NCBI GenBank assembly: GCA_039024315.1
Contig: JBCCQN010000223.1
Span: forward strand, 1-13,018
Origin: JBCAWW01 sp039024315
GTDB taxonomy: Bacteria; Bacteroidota; Bacteroidia; J057
Length of the DNA stretch: 13,018 bases
Direction of reading: 5' to 3'
Below are positions 7,367 to 13,018 of this stretch, piece by piece; position 1 is the stretch's first letter; the number at the start of each line of letters is the position of its first letter. Both the position numbers and the translations under genes were made by a program. The notes under the pieces are model-generated. The model had not been told where the DNA came from, searched no databases, and worked only from the letters and a program-made list of their open reading frames with translations.

Positions 7367-8704
7367 ATGGAAGGATACTCGAATTATGATCGCTACGAGT
7401 ATGAGGAGACACCGCAAAAGATGGGACCCGTCAAAAGGTTCTTTTTTGCCTGTGCGGGGGCCTATGTAAAAATTCTCGACGCTTGTCCCTCAGAACATAC
7501 CAAATACGTAGGGATAGGTGCTACGATATTTTTGACTGCTTGCCTTGCGGTCATTTCAGGCACCTTTGCAATCAATACGCTGGTAGATAATTTCTTTGTC
7601 TCAGGCATGTTTGGGATTTTATGGGGCGCCTTGATTTTTAACCTAGACCGATATATCGTCTCTAGTATCCGGAAAGAAGGCCGCGTATGGCATGAGTTTG
7701 GATTAGCCCTGCCGCGTATGATTTTGGCCGTACTCATTTCTTTGGTGATCACTAAGCCTATTGAGGTAGAGCTATTTCGCAATCAAATTGACTCTGAGCT
7801 TTATACCTACACCAGTGAATTGCAGAAAGAAGCAGAATTTAAGCTCGATCAAAAGTTAGGGATTGATTCCCTCCGCACTCGCTTGGGCCGCGTGGATAGC
7901 CTAAGGATCGAATATAAGAAGTTAAGAGATAGCAAACCCCAGTCTTATGACTTTGATGAGGTTTCTGCCGAGTATCGTCAGGCTAAGCAGGCCTATGATT
8001 CTATCGTCTCGGTTTATACCCCACGGATCAATGCCAATACCAATCGCATCAACTATCTCTGGGAAACCTATGCCAAGCGCATCTACGATACGGATGATAA
8101 TGGTAAGAAAGTATTTGTGCGCTGGGATTATCCTAAGCAGTATGCCAAGCAGACCAATCGTCTCACTCAGATCAATAAAGAATTAGAAAAGGATATGGCA
8201 GATCGTCAGGCTGCTTTAGTAAAGTTGGAAGGAGATCGTAAGCAAGCTCGTTCAGCATTTAATGCCAATATCGAAGAAGAACTGCAATTTTTGGCCAATC
8301 AACGAGATGAGATCACAACTGAACTAAAAAGTCGTGAGGCGCAAAGGGAAGCGGCCCTACCGGGAGTAAGAGCCAAGGCGGAGAAATATGGCGTTGGCTT
8401 GCCAGCCAAAATCCAAACCTTAGAGCATATGAAAGACAATGATTCTTCCATATGGTGGATGAGTAATTTGATTGTCCTGCTCTTCATCATGCTCGAGACC
8501 TCACCTGTCTTTGTCAAATTGATCACTAAACGAGGTCCCTATGACTATCTCCTCAGTCGCATCGAGCATCATAAAAAGGTAGAATCTCTACGTCAAATTT
8601 CGGATATGAACTATGATCTGAGCGCGAATATGCAGTTACAATCTCGTCGAGCCAATACTCCCAAGGTAAATGGAGTGAAGCCAGAAGAGGTCGTAAAGAA
8701 CTAG
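7367..8704 (+). CDS. DUF4407 family membrane protein with long coiled-coil region
   Basis: 445 residues. A cytoplasmic N-terminal segment contains 'FFFACAGAYVKILDACPSEHTKYVGIG' features (family-typical start of DUF4407). It is followed by TM1 (about 48-70), TM2 (about 76-98, ending 'FNLDRYIVSSIRK', a conserved family motif) and TM3 (about 111-130, 'PRMILAVLISLVITKPIE'). A long charged helical/coiled-coil region (about 135-355) leads to TM4 (about 364-384), then a cytoplasmic tail. With the N-terminus inside, the coiled coil would lie in the periplasm. DUF4407 has no established biochemical function that I know. The gene follows the zinc-finger/Ig-repeat gene by 22 bp and is followed 2 bp after the stop by a long hairpin, so the two genes likely form one unit. 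Confidence 0.9.
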   Translation: MEGYSNYDRYEYEETPQKMGPVKRFFFACAGAYVKILDACPSEHTKYVGIGATIFLTACLAVISGTFAINTLVDNFFVSGMFGILWGALIFNLDRYIVSSIRKEGRVWHEFGLALPRMILAVLISLVITKPIEVELFRNQIDSELYTYTSELQKEAEFKLDQKLGIDSLRTRLGRVDSLRIEYKKLRDSKPQSYDFDEVSAEYRQAKQAYDSIVSVYTPRINANTNRINYLWETYAKRIYDTDDNGKKVFVRWDYPKQYAKQTNRLTQINKELEKDMADRQAALVKLEGDRKQARSAFNANIEEELQFLANQRDEITTELKSREAQREAALPGVRAKAEKYGVGLPAKIQTLEHMKDNDSSIWWMSNLIVLLFIMLETSPVFVKLITKRGPYDYLLSRIEHHKKVESLRQISDMNYDLSANMQLQSRRANTPKVNGVKPEEVVKN

Positions 8705-8706
8705 TC

Positions 8707-8769
8707 TTGCAAATAATAAGGGGTATGGATTATCACATTTTTCGGGATAATTTATACTCCTTATTGCAA
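8707..8769 (+). terminator. Long hairpin at the end of the DUF4407 unit
   Basis: Arms 8717-8734 and 8746-8763 form a continuous 18-bp helix with three G·U pairs. Beyond a 4-nt ATAA bulge (8713-8716), the outer TTGCAA arms (8707-8712 and 8764-8769) add 6 bp. The loop is 11 nt (8735-8745). All three non-Watson-Crick pairs are G·U only in plus-strand RNA; in minus-strand RNA they would be A/C mismatches, so selection on the plus transcript is likely. It begins 2 bp after the stop codon, which suggests a terminator or 3'-end stabiliser. Confidence 0.6.
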
Positions 8770-8807
8770 ATAGAGATTATTGCGCTAGCTTTACCGATTA
8801 CTTAAGT

Positions 8808-8849
8808 ACTGAGTAGCAAGTATCCTGAAAGCTTTCGGGAGTACTCAGT
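8808..8849 (+). repeat. Two-part inverted repeat / hairpin
   Basis: Outer arms ACTGAGTA (8808-8815) and TACTCAGT (8842-8849) are perfect. Inner arms TCCTGAAAG (8823-8831) and CTTTCGGGA (8832-8840) pair with one U·G. The left side has a 7-nt bulge. Short A-rich sequence follows (8854-8861). It could be a second terminator, or an operator-like palindrome for the kinase gene. Confidence 0.45.
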
Positions 8850-8944
8850 TCAGAGAAAAAAGGTCTCGCTATCACTAAATAGCTCATTATTCTAGGTCTT
8901 AATACTGAATACCATTGTCTAAGTACTTAAAAAAGTAATGCGGT

Positions 8945-8975
8945 TTGCAACAAAATAGGCAAAGCCTTATTTGTG
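8945..8975 (+). promoter_or_regulatory. Candidate promoter of the TPR histidine kinase gene, overlapped by a dyad
   Basis: TTG (8945-8947), 20-nt spacer, TATTTGTG (8968-8975) matching five of six fixed positions of TAnnTTTG. A transcription start shortly after would leave a leader of roughly 35 nt before the ATG at 9018. An imperfect inverted repeat (8951-8960 with 8964-8973, 8 of 10 pairs) covers the spacer and half of the -7 box, the position expected of a repressor operator or an initial-transcript hairpin. Confidence 0.45.
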
Positions 8976-9017
8976 TTCTAGCTCTTAGGTGTTCAAAGTT
9001 TAGCTCGAAATTCACTG

Positions 9018-11174
9018 ATGTCCTTTAGACTTTCCTTATTACTTACGCTTTTTGCATGCTTACTGTCCAGCGCAACAAAGGCGCAGAAAACGAATATTGA
9101 TAGTTTACAACAGCTTCTCAAGACTGAATTAGAGGCAAACAATGAAATCGAAATACTAACGGTCTTAGGCCTAGAGTATTTAGGTATAAACCCCGCAGAG
9201 GGGCGCTATTTCCTTTCTCGAGCTATCCACCTCGCCCGAGAAAATGCTTTTGAGGATTTAGAAATCAATGCTTACGAGGCGCTTGTTCCTATCATTTATA
9301 GCACCAATCCTGATTCGGCCCATCGACTCAACGAGCGGATTCTCGCTTATCGAGAACGACATAAGGATACCATCGGAATCCTCAAAATTATCAACTACCA
9401 AGGTATTATGTTTTTTGAGGAAGGACAGCATGATCTTTCCTTAGAAACTTTTAATAAAGGTTTGGCCTTGGGAGATAAGTATATAGACATAAAGGCTCGT
9501 ATTTACACCAATATGAGCCAGGCCCAAGTGGATCTGGGATATTTTTCAGAAGGAATCGAAAACTATTTTAAGGCACTTGAGATATACGAGCAAGACGACA
9601 ATGCCTTTGGCAAAGGGCTCACCTACAACAATATCGGTATTGCCTATTTCAGTCAAAAGGATTTTGAGAATGCCTTGCTCTACTATCAAAAGTCCTTAGA
9701 GGCTTATGGCGAGACCAACAATGAGCTCTATGCTTTGAGTACACGGACTTACTTAGCCAATACATTTTTGGCCCTTGGGCAAACAGATAAAGCCGGCAAA
9801 GCCTATGAGGAAGTATTGTCTAGGGCCGCAAAGTTGGGGGATGAAAAAGCGATCATTAAAGCTAAATCAGACCTTGTCTTTTTTTATTCAAAAAATAGAC
9901 CCGAGAAAATCGAATTGATTGAGGATCTCTTGGCGGAATTGGCCCAAAATAAATCCTTGATGACTCCTTTTGATTTGAGGCAATTCCATCTGGCCAAATT
10001 GGCTAGATATCAAAAAAACGAACAGTACTCATTAGCTATCAGGGAGTTAGAAGAAGTTCAGAAATTGGACCTGTCGGTGCAAGATTTCTCTAGTACCTAC
10101 GAAGACCTAAAATTAGCTGCTGATCTTTATCAAAAAACAGGCCGCTACCAAGAGGCATATCAATATCTCGTAGCCTACAAGACCATTAATGATAGCTTGG
10201 TAAACCAAAAAAATCTGGCAGAGATCAAGTTAAAGGAGGCAGAACTGCGTTATGATCAAGAAAATAAAGTCCGAGAAGAATCCTTTAGAGCGGAACAGGC
10301 CTTAGCCCAAAAAAATATTCGCCTGCGCAACGCCATCGCGATTGGGCTCGTTATCGCCCTACTCTTGGTGATCGGATGGGGTACTACCATTTACAGAGCC
10401 AATCGCCAAGGCAAACAATACGCCGCCCAATTAGAAATGGACGTTTTCGATCGGACTAAAGAACTACAAAAAGTCAATCGTAATCTGGAACAAGTCAATT
10501 ATGAATTGAGAACCTTTAGCTATATAGCTTCGCATGATATAAAGGAACCCATTCGTGGGATCGGAGCCCATGCTAGTTTGATCAAAAATCATCTCTCGGA
10601 GGAATTGCAGGCTGGTTTGCAAGCAAACTTTGATATCATCAACCTAAGTACGGAAAGACTTTACAACTTGGTGGAAGATTTTACGAGCTACACTTCCATG
10701 TCCCATAATGAAGTAGTAAAGTTAGAACCTGTAAACCTTACACAATTAGTAGCCAATGTCATTGAAAACTTTGGCGATAGCTTAAAAAAGTATCCAGGTA
10801 AAATCATGGTTTCTGATTTGCCGGTGATCAACAGTAGCAGCTCTCTGCTCTATACTTCTCTCAAAAATCTAATCGAAAACGGTTTAAAGTTTAACAATGC
10901 TCCCAATCCTACGGTAAAAGTGTCTTATCAAAGCAATGAGCAAAATCATATGCTCATAGTGGCAGACAATGGTATTGGGATAGATCCGGCCTATCGCGGC
11001 GAAATATTTGGGATGTTCAAGCGACTGGATAGTATAGGGGAGTATGAAGGCTCTGGGATCGGTCTAGCCATTGTAAGGCTGAGTGTCGAAAAGCTAAACG
11101 GTGATATTACCGTTGAAAATAATGAGGGGCAAGGTAGTAGATTTATTATCTCTATGCCGATAGTCTCATCATAG
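9018..11174 (+). CDS. TPR-containing membrane sensor histidine kinase
   Basis: 718 residues. A signal peptide (about 1-22, ending 'ATKAQ') is followed by TPR repeats (about 85-395; for example 'ALVDLGYFSEGIENYFKAL'-like helices around 165-190 and 'YNNIGIAYFSQKDFENALLY' near 203-222). A helical linker (about 400-435), one transmembrane helix (about 438-457) and a coiled-coil stretch (about 465-497) lead into the kinase. The HisKA domain carries the phosphoacceptor His506 in 'ASHDIKEP'. HATPase_c has the N box ('NLIENGLKF', Asn621), G1 ('DNGIGI', 650-655) and G2 ('GSGIGLAI', 678-685), so it looks catalytically complete. The TPR domain should be periplasmic and sense a ligand or protein partner; the kinase would phosphorylate a response regulator in the cytoplasm. 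There is no receiver domain and no regulator gene in the window, so the partner is elsewhere. Monocistronic by position. Confidence 0.93.
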   Translation: MSFRLSLLLTLFACLLSSATKAQKTNIDSLQQLLKTELEANNEIEILTVLGLEYLGINPAEGRYFLSRAIHLARENAFEDLEINAYEALVPIIYSTNPDSAHRLNERILAYRERHKDTIGILKIINYQGIMFFEEGQHDLSLETFNKGLALGDKYIDIKARIYTNMSQAQVDLGYFSEGIENYFKALEIYEQDDNAFGKGLTYNNIGIAYFSQKDFENALLYYQKSLEAYGETNNELYALSTRTYLANTFLALGQTDKAGKAYEEVLSRAAKLGDEKAIIKAKSDLVFFYSKNRPEKIELIEDLLAELAQNKSLMTPFDLRQFHLAKLARYQKNEQYSLAIRELEEVQKLDLSVQDFSSTYEDLKLAADLYQKTGRYQEAYQYLVAYKTINDSLVNQKNLAEIKLKEAELRYDQENKVREESFRAEQALAQKNIRLRNAIAIGLVIALLLVIGWGTTIYRANRQGKQYAAQLEMDVFDRTKELQKVNRNLEQVNYELRTFSYIASHDIKEPIRGIGAHASLIKNHLSEELQAGLQANFDIINLSTERLYNLVEDFTSYTSMSHNEVVKLEPVNLTQLVANVIENFGDSLKKYPGKIMVSDLPVINSSSSLLYTSLKNLIENGLKFNNAPNPTVKVSYQSNEQNHMLIVADNGIGIDPAYRGEIFGMFKRLDSIGEYEGSGIGLAIVRLSVEKLNGDITVENNEGQGSRFIISMPIVSS

Positions 11175-11208
11175 CTGGCAAGCTAAGGGCCGCTTTTTAG
11201 TACCCACC

Positions 11209-11270
11209 GCTGCGCGGAACGCTTCTCTCGATCCATGCGTAGGCCTCCTGAGATAAGCGTTCTGCGAAGC
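11209..11270 (+). terminator. Long inverted repeat between convergent genes, candidate terminator
   Basis: Arms of 21 nt (11209-11229 and 11250-11270) pair at 18 Watson-Crick positions and one G·U, with two mismatches, around a 20-nt loop containing AGGCCT. It lies 34 bp after the kinase stop codon. No U-tract follows. The size and near-symmetry would also fit a dispersed palindromic repeat; a genome search would tell the two apart. Confidence 0.5.
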
Positions 11271-11319
11271 AATCCCTCTTTACTTGACCCCCAGACAATG
11301 CTAACACGGCCCATAAATA

Positions 11320-11378
11320 CCTAAGGCTAGTCGCCTCATCTATGCAAGATAAAGCAACTAGCCTCACGCTCCCTTAGG
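11320..11378. repeat. Nested inverted repeat next to the minus-strand gene end
   Basis: CCTAAGG (11320-11326) is inverted at 11372-11378. Inside it GGCTAGT (11325-11331) is inverted at 11357-11363, and ATCT/AGAT pairs at the tip. The right side carries a bulge of about 8-10 nt. It lies 15 bp past the stop of the minus-strand gene and could terminate that transcript, or serve both converging genes. Confidence 0.4.
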
Positions 11379-11393
11379 CAGGCAATCTACTAT

Positions 11394-12035
11394 TTAGAAG
11401 CCATAGATTAGCCCCCAGCCCAATCCTCTAAAAAAGAAAGGATCGTCTGCTAAGACATCTCCGGCTTCATTGACAATCTGGCGGTTAAATACAGCGTCGT
11501 TCAATCCGATATGTAGTCGTCCCGTGAGTGGGTTGCCCCCTGACATAAAGGTTACCTCAAATACGGCATCGGGGATAAAAAAGTCTGCCCTCAGTTTTTG
11601 CGTTGCACTGGTGCGAAAACTCATAAAACTATAAACCCCACCGATACCAGCCGCAATCCCTAAGCGTTGAGTGTTGTAGGGGGTGGAGTTCGCCCCTAGT
11701 CTTACCATGGCATAAACGGGGGTCTGAACAATCCCATCTAACTTCAATTCTCCATTGATCACTTGCGGAAATACGCCAAATTGTAAGCTACCATCCACCC
11801 CATAACTAAATACGTCATTGATGTGGCCGATAGCATAGTAGGTTCCTATGTGTAAAGCGTTGTAAGGTAGTGCATCGTAGTTGATAGGTATGGTAGAGGA
11901 TTCAGGGGCTAAACTGATCGTCTCGCGCATAAAGCCCATGTGTGGCAATAAATGATCTGACAACTGGGCTTGGAGAGAAAAGGTGGGCAGTACCATGCTC
12001 AATGCCAGTAGATACCATAACTTTTGCTTTTTCAT
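11394..12035 (-). CDS. Small exported protein, probable outer-membrane beta-barrel, family unknown
   Basis: 213 residues from the ATG at 12035. That start is chosen because residues 1-23 ('MKKQKLWYLLALSMVLPTFS' then LQA) form a clean signal peptide with likely cleavage before Gln24. The frame stays open upstream to another ATG at 12128, but that would bury the signal peptide. The mature part is rich in alternating polar/hydrophobic strands and glycines ('LHIGTYYAIGHINDVFSYGVD', 'RLGIAAGIGGVYSFMSF', 'TGRLHIGLND'). It ends in 'GWGLIYGF' with a terminal Phe, as in outer-membrane barrel proteins with a C-terminal assembly signal. I do not recognise the family. It stands alone, convergent with the histidine kinase and divergent from the DUF3822 gene. 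Confidence 0.8.
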   Translation of the reverse strand: MKKQKLWYLLALSMVLPTFSLQAQLSDHLLPHMGFMRETISLAPESSTIPINYDALPYNALHIGTYYAIGHINDVFSYGVDGSLQFGVFPQVINGELKLDGIVQTPVYAMVRLGANSTPYNTQRLGIAAGIGGVYSFMSFRTSATQKLRADFFIPDAVFEVTFMSGGNPLTGRLHIGLNDAVFNRQIVNEAGDVLADDPFFFRGLGWGLIYGF

Positions 12036-12079
12036 ATTGAACGGATATGTTGATATAATCAAGTGTTGATAACTCTTGC

Positions 12080-12109
12080 TTGAGCCATCTCTAAAAATAC
12101 GTAATTTGC
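12080..12109 (+). promoter_or_regulatory. Tentative promoter for the DUF3822 gene
   Basis: TTG (12080-12082), 19-nt spacer, TAATTTGC (12102-12109), a -7 box that fits TAnnTTTG only if one base is missing between TA and TTTG. It would leave a leader of roughly 55 nt before the ATG at 12170. It faces the minus-strand candidate across the same divergent gap. Confidence 0.25.
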
Positions 12110-12124
12110 TATTAAGCGTTTCTG

Positions 12125-12156
12125 CCAAATTATCAATCTTGACAATCCCTGATCAA
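12125..12156 (-). promoter_or_regulatory. Tentative promoter for the minus-strand exported-protein gene
   Basis: Read on the minus strand: TTG (12156-12154), 21-nt spacer, TAATTTGG (12132-12125), matching five of six fixed positions of TAnnTTTG. The leader to the ATG at 12035 would be about 80-85 nt. Confidence 0.35.
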
Positions 12157-12169
12157 GCGTGTAGGCTCA

Positions 12170-13018
12170 ATGATCTATCAAGCGTTTCAATCCTACATCC
12201 ACGTTCCCTTGTCCATTAGTGGTAGCATGTTGCCGCTGTGCGACCTCTCCATCTACCTCCAAGCACGTAAACTTTACTACCTATTACAATCTCCTGTAGG
12301 CGAAATTGTTTCCTGCAAAGAATACCGTCTCCTCGATCAACGCATGGGGCAAAACATGTTTCTTCGCCTCGTATTTGAGCGAGAGCCTATTTTGCAACAA
12401 GCCTTTGCTAGTTGTGAAGTCTTTCTCGCCGAACCACCTTTTACCCTCCTGCCCCAAAAATACCGTTCCGAAACGGAAAACCTCCTCCTCGCTCGTGTCA
12501 TACTAGACGACTGGGCTTTTGCCGAAGACATAGTCCTCCGCAATGTATCCGATCAACAATCTGTAAGCGTACTATTTTTACAGACCCAAAATCTACACGA
12601 TACGTTGCATGCTTATTTGCCTTATTTTACGCTTACGCACGTAGCGCAAGCAGGGGTAGGCCTTGCCGAACGCTTATCTCAAGAGCATCAGGACCATATT
12701 AGCATCATTTTACAAGCTGAGCAGCTAATCCTCCTCGCCATGAAAAAAGGACGATTGCAACTGTGTAATTACTATGCCTGGCAAGCGCCGCTCGATATCG
12801 TCTATTTTGTAGAGGCTGTTAGAGAAGTTTGTGGCCTCAAGTCTCCTGATGTACCCGTATTTGTCTGTGGAGAACTAGAGGTAGATACTGACATTAGCAA
12901 AGCCATTTGGCGATATATACCGGGCCTACGCTTCCCCACCAGCTTACGATCGACCCGCTACGACAATCACCATTATTGGAAGTATGCCTTCTTAACTCAA
13001 GTATCTGTACCTTTACCA
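12170..13018 (+). CDS. DUF3822 family protein, 3' partial
   Basis: The frame is open without a stop from 12143 to the window end; the first ATG is at 12170, giving 283 codons. Recognisable DUF3822 features: 'EPPFTLLPQKYRS' (about 88-100), 'FAEDIVLRNVSDQQSVSVLF' region (117-136), 'HAYLPYFTLTHVAQAGVGL' (147-165), 'MKKGRLQLCNYYAW' (191-204), 'PLDIVYFVEAVREVCGL' (207-223), and 'VFVCGELEVDTDISKAIWRYI' near 230-250. Family members are close to this length, so only a few codons plus the stop are probably missing. DUF3822 is a Bacteroidota protein of unknown function, often encoded just upstream of the 16S rRNA methyltransferase rsmD; that gene would be expected right after the window edge. No signal peptide, so cytoplasmic. 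Confidence 0.85.
   Translation, partial: MIYQAFQSYIHVPLSISGSMLPLCDLSIYLQARKLYYLLQSPVGEIVSCKEYRLLDQRMGQNMFLRLVFEREPILQQAFASCEVFLAEPPFTLLPQKYRSETENLLLARVILDDWAFAEDIVLRNVSDQQSVSVLFLQTQNLHDTLHAYLPYFTLTHVAQAGVGLAERLSQEHQDHISIILQAEQLILLAMKKGRLQLCNYYAWQAPLDIVYFVEAVREVCGLKSPDVPVFVCGELEVDTDISKAIWRYIPGLRFPTSLRSTRYDNHHYWKYAFLTQVSVPLP

Larger units (their letters stand above)
8705..9017. other. 313-bp structured intergenic region
   Basis: No credible coding frame. It holds, in order, a long hairpin (8707-8769), a two-part palindromic hairpin (8808-8849), related AGTACT-type motifs (8802-8815, 8899-8911 and, inverted, 8922-8938), and a promoter overlapped by a small dyad (8945-8975). The segment 8798-8810 is complementary to 8922-8938 apart from a 4-nt AAAA insertion in the latter, giving a long-range pairing that would compete with the second hairpin. 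It may be a 3' UTR plus regulatory leader, or may contain a small RNA; neither is proven. Confidence 0.5.

Noticed and set aside
12036..12128. 31-residue N-terminal extension of the minus-strand exported protein
   Set aside because: It would place a textbook signal peptide in the interior; the ATG at 12035 is the better start.
12139..12169. TTG-N20-TAGGCTCA as promoter of the DUF3822 gene
   Set aside because: The -7 box matches only half of the fixed positions and abuts the ATG, so transcription would start inside the gene.
12306..12543. Short frames on both strands (66 and 68 codons) near the window end
   Set aside because: Both lie within the longer plus-strand DUF3822 frame that runs off the window.
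1..13018. CRISPR arrays, tRNA or rRNA genes, insertion sequences, prophage genes
   Set aside because: No regularly spaced repeats, cloverleaf-like segments, transposase motifs or terminal inverted repeats with target duplications were seen on reading both strands.

Overview
The window looks like a chromosomal segment of a Bacteroidota bacterium, possibly a Saprospiria-type lineage (the order is a guess). The evidence is a RagB/SusD nutrient-uptake lipoprotein, the ftsX–DUF3098–uppP cluster, a DUF3822 protein, a TPR-type sensor kinase, and promoters of the Bacteroidota form TTG-N19..21-TAnnTTTG. I see no tRNA, rRNA, CRISPR array, transposase or phage gene.

Layout. (1) 1-1442: SusD-like protein with its 5' end outside the window, followed by two hairpins. 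(2) 1646-3656: a four-helix membrane protein of unknown family overlapping a sodium:solute symporter by 8 bp; the pair looks translationally coupled. (3) 3755-5805: envelope operon of ftsX, a DUF3098 membrane protein and uppP, with gaps of 3 bp and -1 bp, closed by a perfect inverted repeat. (4) 5998-8704: a two-gene unit of a cytoplasmic protein (RanBP2-type zinc finger plus four Ig-like repeats) and a DUF4407 membrane protein with a long coiled-coil region. This is the least understood and most interesting part. (5) 8705-9017: a 313-bp intergenic region dense in inverted repeats, ending in a promoter for a periplasmic-TPR histidine kinase (9018-11174). (6) 11175-11393: convergent intergenic region with two long inverted repeats. 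(7) 11394-12035 (minus): small exported, probably outer-membrane beta-barrel protein. (8) 12170 to the end: DUF3822 protein on the plus strand, cut by the window edge; it is easy to miss because no stop codon lies inside the window.

How the genes fit together. SusD and the symporter are uptake functions at the outer and inner membrane, but nothing shows they handle the same substrate. FtsX (divisome regulation of peptidoglycan hydrolysis) and UppP (recycling of the lipid carrier for cell-wall precursors) make a coherent cell-envelope operon. The zinc-finger/Ig protein and the DUF4407 protein are probably co-transcribed and may form a membrane-associated complex. Their function is unknown and I do not assign one. 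The histidine kinase has no response regulator in the window.

Two cross-cutting signals stand out. The promoters of the symporter pair and of ftsX share the same geometry and place the ATG only 12 nt after the first base of the -7 box, so their mRNAs are probably leaderless or nearly so. The non-Watson-Crick pairs in most of the intergenic hairpins are G·U when read as plus-strand RNA, which suggests they act in transcripts of the plus-strand genes.
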